Shown one piece after another: positions 1 through 10,154 of a DNA stretch of 43,593 bases. Source of the DNA: Chara braunii. Its lineage: Eukaryota > Streptophyta > Charophyceae > Charales > Characeae. The stretch lies in the NCBI GenBank assembly GCA_003427395.1, contig BFEA01000023.1:4708551-4752143 (forward strand), written 5' to 3'. The first letter of the stretch is position 1, and every line of letters begins with the position of its first letter. The position numbers and the translations under genes were made by a program. Under the pieces are notes generated by a model. It worked only from the letters and a program-made list of their open reading frames with translations, did no database searches and was not told the origin of the DNA.

Positions 1-575
1 GTCCCGTAGAGTGGAGTATCGTTGAATATGGTAGACTGTCATAGAGTAGAGTAGAGTAGAGTAGAGTAGAGTAGAGTAGAGTAGAGTAGAGTAGAATTAG
101 AGTAGAATAAAGTATAGTAAAGTAGAGTAGAGTAAAGTAGAGTAGAGTAGAGTATAGTAGAGTAGAGTAAGTAGAGTAGCGTAGTGTGGAGTAGAGTACA
201 GTAGAGTAGAGGAGAGCACAAAGAGTAGAGTTGAGTAGAGAAAAGTTGCATAGAGTAGAGTATCATAGAGTAGTGTTGGGTAAAGTAGAGTAGAGTAGTT
301 TAGAGTATAGTAAAGCATCGTAGACTATGGTAGAGTAGAGTAGAGTGGTGTGAAGTAGAGTAGAGTAGACCCGAGTAGAGTAGAAATGAGTACTGTATCT
401 TCGAGTAGATTAGAGTTGAATAGAGTAACGCAGAGCAGACTTTTGTGAAGTATTAGTATCGTCGAGTAGAGTATCGTAGAGTATCATAGAGTAGAGAAGA
501 GTAAAGCATTGTAGAGTGGAGTAGATCATAGTAGAGTAAACTCAGTGAAGTAGATTAGAGTAAAGAGAATAGAGT
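1..575. repeat. Degenerate GTAGA pentanucleotide satellite
   Basis: Almost the whole stretch is built from the pentamer GTAGA, nearly pure around 45-95 and increasingly mutated towards 575. It runs off the left edge of the window, so its full size is unknown. The Tyr/Leu/Ser-rich reading frames on the minus strand are translations of the repeat and not genes. Confidence 0.95.
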
Positions 576-587
576 AATTGGTGATCC

Positions 588-1776
588 ATGGGACAGTCAA
601 GCCGAGACATGGAAAACTCTGCAGCAACTACAACCAGCACTAAAACACATAAAAAGCTACAAAGACAAGCTTCATCACCACAGGAAGCGGTACCCATTAG
701 CTGGGTAGCCGCCCTTAAAAAGGGACCTCTTATCCAAGTCAATGATTGGGTGACGATTGATCACAACAACCGTACTAATCATATACCAATGGTCCTTTAC
801 AACATTAAAGCAGTAACAGACGATGAAGCATATCTCATAGCCTATGAACGAGAATTACGAGGGGTAAGGTGGCCGCGTTTAGTAAGGAATGTGGACCTGG
901 ACTGCACATATGATCTGGACTACCTCACTAGAAAAGGAATAGTGGGTCTTCCGAAGAAGGGTTCTTTGCATATGAAATGTCTCTTCCCATTTGTGCGCTC
1001 CCATTTGATCCTGAGGAATGGGAATGGTCAGGCACCAAGCCACTCCCAATTTGGAGTGTGAAAGGGGGATACAAACGAATGCAAGGTTATGTGCCCATCA
1101 CACTCTTCGGCCCCAAATGTCCAGCGAAGATGGATGAGAGACTCGACTCTCGCTGAAACTGATGTCCAATTCATTCCCTGGTCAATCTATGGCCACATCA
1201 TGCCCACATCCCGTAGAGATCTTCGGTGGCAGATTAAACAACGTTGCCTGCCCACACCTGACTGGTTAACTTCCAATCAAACCTCGAGCAGAAAGGCATC
1301 TTATCTCCCATCTGTTCGCACTGTGATCCTTGCGCTCCACGAAGACGCTCAGACCTTGAACACTGCCTGCTTGCCTGCACTATGGCCCTCCATATTTGGC
1401 GCTGGTGGGATGCACTGTGGCATCACTTGTCTGATCAGTTTTTATATGGGACATTCGGCTGATCTCGTTTGGAAGGTCAATAGACTATCCATCAACTTGG
1501 TGGACCTTCCAATGCAACTTGTTTAAACATACTTGCCTTGCCATTCTTATGGCCATATGGAGGACGAGGTGCTCGACTCAGCGTCAGGAAAATGTATTTG
1601 GTCTCCCTCAGGCTAAGGCAGAGATAATAGAAACTATCAGAACGAATGTAGCCAAGGCCCACAAGAAATTGAAGGAAGAACTTAAGTCCATGACAAACCA
1701 GGAAACCAGGCAGCAGGCAATACATGTCTTTCAAGACATTTGGCTGGACGCCAATCGGGAAATGGCTGGCTTATAG
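588..1776 (+). pseudogene. LINE ORF2 C-terminal fragment with zf-RVT domain (copy 1)
   Basis: This is the decayed 3' coding part of a non-LTR retrotransposon, spread over three reading frames. A 157-residue open stretch (588-1061) passes by frameshift into a segment resembling the region before the zinc-binding domain of the better copy at 10300-10520 (both contain DPxxWxW followed by a Ser/Lys-Tyr segment). A second frame around 1310-1450 encodes the zf-RVT signature: CSHC, then a His-X4-Cys and IWRWWDALW. The 1519-1776 frame matches the segment after the zinc domain in copy 3 (AIWRTRC against ALWRRRC). The zinc domain normally sits at the C-terminus of plant L1-type ORF2 proteins. Reverse transcriptase and endonuclease are absent, so the copy is 5'-truncated and dead. 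Confidence 0.75.
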
Positions 1777-2031
1777 GAGTCAGGGGCTGGGTATCTCACG
1801 AAGACGAATGGCGTTCCCGGGATGAAACAAGCTACCCTACTCCTATCCAAGGAGGCCCTAAAGGTCTTTTCCACATTGGCAAAAAGAGGGTCGGAGGTAG
1901 TGGCGGTTTAATAGGAAGGTTGGTCTCTTGCTCGGATTCTATTGGTACAGGGGCCGGTGGGGAAACGGTACCCGGCCTCTGGCATCTACAAATCTAGAGC
2001 ATCATAACTCTTGCTTCTGTATGTTTTGTAA

Positions 2032-2180
2032 ATGATTGATGTAAGGGAAGGTGGACCCGTTTTCCAGCAGGTGAGGCTCCCCACCAATAGGAGCATCCTA
2101 GTAGGGGATCGCTTTAGGAGGCTGGTCTTATCACCTCCTCAAGTGGCGCCCTGGAAAGGAGTTCAAAAAAAAAAAAAAAA
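2032..2180 (+). mobile_element. LINE copy 1 structured 3' UTR and poly(A) tail
   Basis: The end of LINE copy 1. A decayed short hairpin (TGGA 2052-2055 with TCCA 2063-2066) is followed by a second stem (AGGAGG 2116-2121 with CCTCCT 2134-2139, plus CTT/AAG outside one mismatch). The second stem encloses a loop carrying GGTCTTATCA, and a run of 16 A follows at 2165-2180. The same order occurs at the other two LINE tails in the window. The poly(A) run fixes the 3' boundary. Confidence 0.8.
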
Positions 2181-2780
2181 GAAAGGAGCAAGGCAAGGGG
2201 GGGGTTGTGGGGGCCCGAGAAGAAAACACGGAAGACCATAGCTTCTTGATCCTTTCTCAGAACCAGATTGGTTGAGGGCATGGGATTAGACAGTGAATGA
2301 TGTTCTCTGGTGAGTTAGTTGTACACATTGTGCATTGGTCTGTGCTGATGGGATCGGCGTGTTCATGTTTCTCGTGGAGCCATTGGAGACAGCGAATCTT
2401 AACCAGTCAAAGGGCTGGTATTTCTTCCACAGAAACTGCATCTCTTCACAGATTGGCCTGTGGGTGTCAGCACGAAACCCGCACCACTTCGGAGGCCACC
2501 AATTTTTCAACGGCGCCCTACGTCGTGCGGCCCCTCTGAGTTTTGCTTGTGGCAACAAAAACTTTCTGCAAGGCTGGGCCCATGTACTTGCGACTTAAGA
2601 TGCACACCTCCTATTCAGATCCAATGTCTAATAGGGAATTGCTTCTTGTTGTCCGGCTCAGGGCAGGGGTAGGATAGTCGAAGGGATTGAAATTGTCCGA
2701 CCCGCAATTTCAATCAAGAGGGGCGATCAGCCTCTGCTCGACGTCATGATGGAGAAATGACTGATATGGTTGATGAGGAG
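2181..2780. other. No recognisable gene or repeat
   Basis: Between the poly(A) of LINE copy 1 and the 3' UTR of copy 2 I see only short overlapping open frames (up to 90 codons, both strands) around 2290-2670. None matches a family I know, and no repeat in the window matches the stretch. Confidence 0.5.
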
Positions 2781-3650
2781 GTTTAGAATTTCCCCCTCGG
2801 ATGACATATTTTGATTGATAAACATAAGTTGGACATGTTTTGATGATGTCCCCCAAAGGGAGGTGGGTAGTTTAGCGTTTCGTGCTTTGCTTTGACTTCT
2901 TTGTTGGGGGACTGATGAACATGCGTTTTGTTAGGATAATACTTCATGGGCTGGAGGTCAATCCTTCCCTTATGCAGGGAAGTAATCAATGCCTCGGCTC
3001 TTTCCTGAGATATAGGTAGACGTGCGAACACACAATAGGGATGCTGGCCTTGATTTCCAGCTCATACACATCACATCTGTGTTAGGGTTTCGTGTTTTGG
3101 TAGAGTGACATATCCTCACATCACTGTATAGGGACTTGTTCATCAGGGTAATTAACCCACAAGAGATATGTGACAAAGGGGGCTGTAGAAGCCTCAGGCT
3201 GCAACTGTGCTCAAACTAATAAGCCAAAAGATAGATGGACATAACATCAACATCATTGTAATACACATCACATCAAGTTTAGACATGATTGGGCTTGATG
3301 CCTCAGTTTGTGTTGGAGACATTGTAGATCAGATGGATAGGATCTTCCATCATCTGACATATATTGCTTAAACGTGCATACATAGGTAGTTGGAGGTATC
3401 TACATTTTTGCATAGGGATGCTGGACCCGATCTCCAGCAAAGACATTCACGTGTTTGTGCAGAGACGTTGGACCCGATTTCCAACAGTTACATTCACATC
3501 ATTGTACAGGGACACTGGATCCGATTTCCAGCAGGTGTAGCTCCCCACCAATAAATGGAGCCTTCGACGCCGGGACCTACTTACTGGGGATGCTCTTATC
3601 ACCTCGTTAAGTAGGTTCCCGTGTACAAAGTTTCAGAAAGAAAAAAAAAA
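2781..3650 (+). mobile_element. LINE copy 2: 3' UTR with tandem hairpins and poly(A)
   Basis: A LINE 3' tail without coding sequence. It holds a series of short hairpins: GCTGG 3043-3047 with CCAGC 3057-3061; GCTGGA 3420-3425 with TCCAGC 3433-3438; GTTGGA 3467-3472 with TCCAAC 3480-3485; and CTGGA 3515-3519 with TCCAG 3527-3531. The last three sit about 47 nt apart, with CCCGATY-type loops. They are followed by a 12-bp stem (3572-3583 with 3608-3620, one bulge) around the loop TGCTCTTATCACC, then A-rich sequence at 3635-3650. The left boundary is a guess. Either the copy is severely 5'-truncated or the upstream part is too diverged to recognise. Confidence 0.75.
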
Positions 3651-4217
3651 GACATATCCAAATTTAGTCGTGTAGGCATTATAAGGCACGGCGACTTTCG
3701 TTGTGGTCAGACCCCAGCCCCATTCACTAGGGTCCCCCTCAATCTTCGAGATGCATTGGTCTGGGTGGAAGATGAACCGGGGTTTGTCCTCCAATATCTG
3801 AACCTTCCTAAGTAAGGAGGCCTCCAGAATTTCCATCTCGGGGTTGACATTTCGAATTTTCGGACCATGATTTGGGTGGTTGAGTATAGGGAAGGAGACA
3901 AATCTAGCTCTCTGACTATTCCCTGTTAGTCGCTTTACAAATACGAAAGCTTGTCCTGAGCGAGTTTGCGTCTTGAGTCGGCCCAGTGTCCTGATTTCCA
4001 GGAGAAGTCTTCTCTGAGGAGACCTATCCAGACTGTGGGAATGCTCTTCTACATGATTTCTAAATTCTCCGCTAGAGAGTGACAAAACTTTAGCGTATTC
4101 CGTAATTCTTGCTAGGTAAACCATCTCTTGTTCTCGTCTGACGATATGTGTTTTAGTTTCCATACTCCTCTTTCGACCCAGGAGAGCCATCTCCTGTCTA
4201 CTGTGGTGAGCGACCAC
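3633..4217 (-). CDS. Hypothetical ORF abutting a LINE tail
   Basis: A 194-codon frame on the minus strand that I do not recognise. The product is mixed, charged and without obvious membrane segments. Its last residues (VFFFSF) are translated from the reverse of the LINE copy 2 poly(A) tail, so the natural C-terminus is missing: either the LINE inserted into this sequence or the frame is fortuitous. It could be the remnant of a mobile-element ORF. There is no promoter or splice evidence. Confidence 0.25.
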   Translation of the reverse strand: MVAHHSRQEMALLGRKRSMETKTHIVRREQEMVYLARITEYAKVLSLSSGEFRNHVEEHSHSLDRSPQRRLLLEIRTLGRLKTQTRSGQAFVFVKRLTGNSQRARFVSFPILNHPNHGPKIRNVNPEMEILEASLLRKVQILEDKPRFIFHPDQCISKIEGDPSEWGWGLTTTKVAVPYNAYTTKFGYVFFFSF

Positions 4218-4324
4218 TGACCATGGGTTCCTAGTTTAATTTAGGATCAATAGATTGCAGAACAGGGGTTGTCTTCCTTGTGGTGTGGTTTTCCAATTTT
4301 CCGTGGGAGCATTTTATGCCAGTT

Positions 4325-4483
4325 CTTAAACCACCAGTACTTCCTAAAGCCGTGCCCGTATACGAGCCACAATTTTAGGAAACGTACGGGCCACTACAGG
4401 TGCGCCAAATTCATCCGACTAGAAACGTTTCCACTTTAGTTTTTTCGGCGACCGACAACTAGGCCAAGTATTGGTGGTTTAAG
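4325..4483. mobile_element. MITE family A, complete 159-bp copy
   Basis: The terminal inverted repeats CTTAAACCACCAGTACTT (4325-4342) and AAGTATTGGTGGTTTAAG (4466-4483) differ at one position. The outermost TTAA is palindromic, so TTAA or TAA may be the target duplication rather than part of the repeat. The interior contains GGAAACGT and CGGATGAATTTGG (in reverse) and recurs in inverted orientation at 30079-30209. No coding capacity; a non-autonomous DNA element. Confidence 0.8.
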
Positions 4484-4775
4484 AATGGAAGCCCAGAATG
4501 GGCTTTGGGTTGTGCAGTTGATTATTTGTTCTTTTGTCCCACTTGAAACAGTTTTCACCCTTTGCCGTCACAAATGCGGATCCTAGGGTTTGATCCCCAG
4601 ACCTTACCTTACCTGTGTACAGTATCAAGTCGACCCTGTGTGTCTTTAACCCGTGACCTGTGTGTTTGTAGTTCAAAGTTGTCTATCATAGGTCTGAGTA
4701 GTTGTCGGGTCTTGAGCTTTAGACCTGTCGAAGTAGGGGTCATGTCTGTATAGGGGTCATAGTTGTTGAAGTTAT

Positions 4776-4846
4776 GAAAGGTCAAGGTCGTAGCTGCTAC
4801 AGTCCTGAAAGGTCAAGGTCGTAGCTGCTACAGTCTTGAAAGGCCA
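4776..4846. repeat. 31-bp tandem repeat
   Basis: Two nearly identical 31-bp units (4776-4806 and 4807-4837), each with AAGGTCAAGGTCGTAGCTGC, followed by a partial third unit. Confidence 0.8.
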
Positions 4847-4849
4847 AGT

Positions 4850-5560
4850 CCGCAAACTTCCGGAAGGTCCGGAAGTGGCCTTTCAAGTTTCTTCTCACGA
4901 TTTAAACAGCAGACCAGAGGCAAGTGGGCAAGTGGTGAGTCCAACTTCGCTTAGTCAGTGGTACCCAGTCCCAGTCTCACGTTGCACAGTCAGCAAGTAC
5001 CATGAGGGACTGTGTGCACCATGGGCCCGGTGGAAAGGGGCAGACCAACGACTCACAAAAGTATAAATCAAGAGGCAACGCCCAACCATTCATTGATTGC
5101 TGCGTGAGCCATGCGGAAGCACTGCCCCAACGTCTTGTGCGAGGTGGTCTGCAGGTTGCCCGAGGTTGAAGTGGGCTTGAAGAAGACAGTGTGCGATAGT
5201 TAGTAGTAGTTAGCGTCCATAGCCGCCATAGCTAGTGTTAGATATTAGTGTGTGTGTACGAGTGTGTGAAACAGTGAATGCGTGTGGGGTATTCAGGGTG
5301 ATCCATAGTTGAGTATGTGCGAACAGTGGTGTTGGACACAGTGTCGAAAGTTGGGATGTTCAGGCGTTGATGCGCCATAGCCAGTTGAAGCAAAGGTTAC
5401 ATTTGAATTGTGTTCGCGGCTTGATTATCTCTGAGCTTTGTGTGGCCGCACATCGCCAGTGTGGATTTCCATCTGTTTACATGTTGTGAAGTGAATAAGA
5501 GAGCGAGTCTGATTGCACACTTACTCCTGCCTGTTTTAATTGTCCATTCCTTGGACATCA
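4850..5560. other. Non-coding stretch, possibly LTR-like
   Basis: No ORF of note. GTATAAATC at about 5059 would serve as a TATA box, and a GT-rich leader-like sequence follows (5220-5340). This arrangement is compatible with a solo LTR, but I find no convincing TG/CA ends, target duplication or primer-binding site, so that reading is speculative. Confidence 0.25.
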
Positions 5561-5561
5561 C

Positions 5562-5860
5562 CTAGTAGAAGCTTGCCATATTAGGTGGGGTCTGAGTGGG
5601 CGCTAATTTCCTAATGTTGTCTAGGCCCATGCCCTCCCACCGGAGATGAGGTTTAAGGATGATTTTGATCACCCATTTTATGTGTAAGGCTATTGCTTCT
5701 TGTTTCGGGTCTGGCAGCTGTAGTCTCCCTTTCTGAGATTTCCTCGTTATGTAAGGCCATGCCACCTTTGAAATGCATGTCGTTTTATTGGGGTAGCATG
5801 TCCATAGGAAACATCTTAGGAGATACTAGAACCAGGGGCTAAGTTAGACTATGGTCACTG
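5562..5860 (-). pseudogene. LINE ORF2 fragment, region after reverse transcriptase
   Basis: The minus strand reads KVAWPYITRKSQKGRLQLPD followed by KQEAIALHIKWV. This resembles the segment downstream of the RT in plant L1-type ORF2 proteins (VAW ... K..GGL.L.D ... Q..AL..KW) and the SRVAW segment of copy 3 at 9350-9370. Only this fragment is visible, in opposite orientation to the LINE that starts just to its right. Confidence 0.6.
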
Positions 5861-5918
5861 GCTGACCCTGTAATTCACTTAGGGGGATAGGGGGTATTGA
5901 CTGCAGATTTGTGTACCC

Positions 5919-6653
5919 ATGGTAGGATTAAATGTCCTTGATGTTATATATAACAAAGACAAGGAACGAAAACTTCTTAAAAGAGCAACCAATCTAGACC
6001 TTCGATCACTTAATGCGAATGGGTTGGCTTCGGCTAAACAACCAAAATGTCAAGCCATATACGAGCAATTGAGAGGTGTAGAAGGAAGAGAATGGCCTGA
6101 TGTAGTTTGTATACAAGAAACACACTTGATGGATAATGCGGAACACAACGACACACATAAACAAATTTTCCCCCACCAAGCTTTCAGAGCCCACGCTCCT
6201 AGACCAGGTAGTGCATAAGTAGCTATCTGGTTACCCCCCGGTTGTAGGATTGATCCGCTAAACCAGGGGCAGATAAAGAGGAAGGCAGATGAGTCTATCT
6301 ATTGCCTATGTTGGAAATCGAGGTGGTTACAATCTTGTGTGTGTTTATGCTCCAAATGAGACAGGGGAAAGAAGAAGGTTTTTTTAAACAATAAAAAACC
6401 ACCTTCCAATAGGTATACCAATCATTATGGTCGGGGATTTCATTGCAACCCCAAATAGGCAACTGGATCGCTGGCACATCCCCTCGCCCTGCCCAGTATA
6501 CATAGAAATAGATGGACAAATCATTGAAGGTCTCTGTCAGTCATTGAATCTTTTTTATGCATATAGATGGCTTCACCCTGCCAAAAAAGCCTATACGCGC
6601 TTCAGAAAGAGTCAAACAACCAAATCCTTGAAATCTCGAATAGATCAGTGCTG
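5919..6653 (+). pseudogene. LINE ORF2 endonuclease domain
   Basis: The fragment around 6000-6130 reads SLNANGLAS ... PDVVCIQETHL, the N-terminal signature of the exonuclease/endonuclease/phosphatase fold used by LINEs to nick target DNA. QET contains the metal-binding Glu. After stops and frameshifts, NLVCVYAPNE (about 6330-6360) and MVGDFIATPNRQLD (6427-6468) match later motifs of the fold, and SRIDQCW at 6633-6653, continuing at 7553, matches the segment before its C-terminal SDH motif (GLDHA at about 7650). The domain is interrupted by the insertion at 6654. Confidence 0.8.
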
Positions 6654-7547
6654 AAAACCTGGTAGGACCGGGGGGTCCTCCCCCAACTGGAACCGGACCG
6701 GTCCTACCGGCCGGTCCACCGGGCCGGTTCCCCCCCGGTTGGCTGTAGCGCATCTTTTTTTTTTTTTTTTTTTAGCCCATGGTGTTGTTGATGCCAAGGA
6801 CTAGACCCACAGTGATTGCTGGCAACGGGAGTCGGTGGTTGTCCTGACAGGATAGGCTGCCTTCCCTACCCTTCCCCACGTTAATGCTCCCAGCGCACCC
6901 CCTATCCCTACTATCCTACCTCAGTGTCAGGACCATCGCCCTACTAGTATCGAGGGCAGTCACCAGACAACAGTGACAAGCACCCCTTAACACTATAACC
7001 CCCACCCTTCTTTTCAAAGTTTTTGGGTGGGAAGCACCGTCCCTACCCTGCCACTAACACCCCAGTGTGACCAGCACTCAGGACCATCACCCTACCAGTA
7101 TCGAGGTCAACTTGGACAAGCACCCCCTAACACTACAACCCCTACCCCCCTTTTCAAAGTTTTTGGGTGGGAAGTACCGTCCCTACCCAGTCACTAACAC
7201 CCCCACCCCCCTCTTCAAAGTTCTTGGGCAGAACGTCAACGTTTGCAGAAAGCCAGGTACGTTGTTGTCAATGTCTGCTGAAGCTCGTGCCGAAACCCCA
7301 CCACTAACACCCTCACCATAAACCCCCCAAATCCCGACCCTCAACCCCTGAAATACCCCCCCCCCCCCCCCCCAACCCCCCAACCCCCCAAATGAAACTT
7401 CTTTGTTCAAAGTTTTCTTTGCGGATTCGGGGAGATCTCGGTGAGCGCAGTCCAACCATGTTTAAAAAAATAAAAAAAAATAAAATTGACCCACTTTTGG
7501 ACCCAACCGGAATTCCGGTTGGATCCGGGCCGGTCCAACCGGCTGGT
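6654..7547. mobile_element. Non-autonomous DNA element nested in the LINE endonuclease
   Basis: An 894-bp insertion flanked by a direct TGCTG (6649-6653 and 7548-7552). Removing it rejoins the LINE reading frame as D-Q-C-W-H-S-H-G. The ends are imperfect inverted repeats rich in GGACCGG/CCGGTCC (6656-6735 against 7495-7547). Inside lies a GC-rich tandem repeat of roughly 143 bp (around 6990-7200; AGTTTTTGGGTGGGAAG recurs) and a C homopolymer near 7355-7372. No transposase is present. The 5-bp duplication does not point firmly to one superfamily. Confidence 0.65.
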
Positions 7548-7559
7548 TGCTGGCACAGC

Positions 7560-8563
7560 CATGGAATATATATAATTCTCACGTCAGAAGAGCTGGAAGG
7601 AGCGCTCCAATTAGCAGAAATATTCCCACAGAGCGTCTTCCCTGGTCTTGATCACGCTATGAACGTAGCTTATTCTCGTTTAGGAAAAAGTTGGATCAAG
7701 GCAGAGGTTTCTATAAACTCAACAATTCGCTCTTCAAAATCAATAAGTTTAAAGTTTACCCACAAGATGTATGGTCTTTCTGGAGAAAACAAAAGGATCA
7801 TATCCAGGATGATGTTTGGTGGTTCAACAACGTCCTATTGTTTTTGGGCCGTAAATGCAATGAATATTCCAAATTGCTCGCCCAGCAACGACATCTACAG
7901 GAAATTAATTTACACAAACAGCTTTACCAATTGAAACAACAAGAAATAGAATTGGAACAAGAAACCCAATCAAACGAGATCAGTCAAAAAATCAATGAGC
8001 TCGAATCTAAAATCCTGGAATATATGGAACATCGCTGGCAGGGGGTCAGAATCAGAGGTAAGATGAAAGGCTATATTACAAAAAGGGTTATGGATGCGAG
8101 ATTTTTTGCTATGGCAAAAGTCAGAGTTGGTCATTCGACTATTGAAGCTCTCTCTGATCCCCAAGGGGACCAATACTCTCTCGAGACATCTACAACAACA
8201 TGCACAAAAATAACAAGAGACTATTACAAAACTCTCTTCACATCATAATGCAAACGTCAACCTCATGACTAAAGAGTAAAAGAGATAGAAGACTTTCTTA
8301 CACCAGTGACAAAATCCATATCAGACGAGCAAAAAACAATGATTGACAGGCTGCTCACGAAAGAAGAAATCAGAGCAACCCTCATAATGATGGAGGAGGA
8401 AAAAACTCCAGGGATTGATGGCTTTCCAAAAGAATTTTGGGAGGTCATGTGGGATTACCTAGCCCAGGATCTTATGGATTATTATCATACAGTATGGGTA
8501 TCAGGCCAAATGGGAGAAGTTGTAGGTCAAGGAGTGTTGATCGCCTGGATGTATCTAGTCTGA
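7560..8563 (+). pseudogene. LINE ORF2 linker and start of reverse transcriptase
   Basis: The frame at 7691-8248 encodes 185 residues typical of the endonuclease-RT linker: VWSFWRKQK, a Gln/Glu-rich coiled-coil-like stretch (KQQEIELEQETQ) and a basic end (RIRGKMKG, TKRVMDARFFAMAK). After a frame change, 8306-8563 carries the start of the RT: LTKEEIRATLIMMEEEKTPG then IDGFPKEFWEVMWDYL, the PGxDG.P.EFW motif of non-LTR RTs. The frame then runs into unrelated sequence near 8543. Confidence 0.8.
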
Positions 8564-8741
8564 AGCTAGGTCCAGATACATACAGGGGGTCCAGCGTTTT
8601 AAAAACGTCGGACCCTCGAGAGCAGCAAATTTAGGCGAGTTTTCGGCCAAAAAAGTTGAAAAAACTCAGTTTCAATTTCCTTCAAAAAAAAAAAAAAGTT
8701 CATTTTGACGAAATGGTAGTTCTATTGAATTAGAACGTTCG
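8543..8741. other. Foreign block replacing part of the RT palm
   Basis: Between the PGIDG motif and the RQGDP motif an RT should have roughly 120 residues, including the first catalytic Asp. Instead there are about 200 bp of unrelated AT-rich sequence with two short hairpins (ATGTATCT with AGATACAT at 8546-8582, and GGGTCC...GGACCC around 8588-8617) and a run of 14 A near 8685. It looks like an insertion combined with a deletion. I see no target duplication. Confidence 0.5.
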
Positions 8742-9400
8742 ATGAGACAGGGCGACCCTATCGCCTCATTTTTGTTCGTCATCATAATGAAAGCCCTGAC
8801 AACCAATTTACGCTGCAACAAGGATATCAAACGTATTGACATTAACTACATCCCAGGAGGAAGCCCTCCCGATATGCTCCTTATTGGCAGACAACCTTTC
8901 TTTGATGGCGGAAGCCTGTCGAGACAACTTGATAGAAATCAAGATGTTGATGGACAAGTTTTGTTCCCTGTCAGATATGAGGATAAATTGGGGACCAAAA
9001 CACAAGGATGGTGGATACACAATCAAGGTGTAAGACCTTCAGAACAACCGAGCATTAATTGGCTGCCCTCATCAACTCCTATCAGAGTGTTGGTCATTTC
9101 CCTGTCTGCTGAAGGCAAGCCATCATTGAATATTGACTGGATCTTCAAAGCATCTTTAGCTAAAATGAAATTGTGGAAAGAAAAACATACCTCTCTTATT
9201 GGACGATCGTTGGTCATAAACAATGTGATTCTAGCTTCATTATGGTATAGGTCAGTGATATGGTTTCTAGATAAATCGGCACTAAAACCCTTACTAAGAC
9301 AAATAACAACCTTTCTGTGGAGAGGTAACCGAGATCATAAGAATGTCATTAGTAGGGTGGCCTGGCAGGCGATAATTTAACCTAAGACAAAAGCCTTGGC
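8742..9400 (+). pseudogene. LINE ORF2 reverse transcriptase, second half
   Basis: The sequence opens with MRQGDPIASFLFVIIMKAL, the RQGDP motif. In a second frame (8836-9033) comes LLADNLSLM, the position of the catalytic F/YADD box, with the second Asp replaced by Asn, then MRINWGPKH. The first frame resumes with LIGRSLVINNVILASLWY and FLWRGNRDHKNVISRVAW, conserved thumb-region blocks. Frameshifts, the missing palm and the ADN box mean no active enzyme can be made. Confidence 0.8.
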
Positions 9401-9770
9401 TTGCTCTTGAAGAGCAACAACTCTCACGACTAGCCTCGAAGGTCCCAGAAGGGACACACACTTTGTTTTGGTTGGAGAACTGTAGCTGGTCTATCCCCAG
9501 AGGTAGAACACAACCCTCAGGCCAGACACCAGAAACACATCGTCAGGCTACACGAAGGGATATCAAGAATGATCCATTCTAGCCACAACTCGTCAAGACT
9601 TGGCGAAAGTTACCTCTACCGGACAAGGTTTCACCCAATCAGTGGGAAGAGGTTTGTCAACAACCACCCTTTAATAACAGATGGATCACTGACGCTCAAA
9701 GTAGGACTTTGCACTGTTTAGAGTCCCCGTGGAAGGGATGGATGGAAAATGGCATCCTCAGGATATGTGG

Positions 9771-10127
9771 CATTTGGAATCCAGTAGCCAGGGACTGGTA
9801 CTCTATCACAGACCTATCGCCTTCTCTACGATATTGTAGAGGATCTGCAAGAGCATTAGAAAAGATCATAAAATCTGTCCTCATTGATTGGCTCAGGATC
9901 CTTAGGAAAGGCCCTCAGCTCAAGGAGAGTGATAGGGTAGGTGACATTTGGAATCCAGTAGCCAGGGGCTGGTACTCTATCACGGACCTATCGCCTTCTC
10001 TACGAATCTACGATATTGTAGAGGATCTGCAAGAGCATTAGAAAAGATCATAGAATTTGTCCTCATTGATTGACTCAGGATCCTTAGGAAAGGCCCTCAG
10101 CTCAAGGAGAGTGACAGGGTAGGGATC
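9771..10127. repeat. Tandem duplication (about 174 bp) inside LINE copy 3
   Basis: Units 9771-9944 and 9945-10127 both begin CATTTGGAATCCAGTAGCC. They differ by a few substitutions and by a small extra block (ACGAATCT) in the second unit. The high similarity means the duplication is younger than the LINE insertion. Confidence 0.85.
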
Positions 10128-10154
10128 CAATGGGACCCACTACATATAGGTAAT

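Noticed and set aside
39-318. Tyr/Leu/Ser-rich ORFs at the window start
   Set aside because: Pure translation of the GTAGA satellite.
4850-5560. A definite solo LTR
   Set aside because: A TATA-like box and a leader-like composition exist, but no ends, target duplication or related copy in the window support it.
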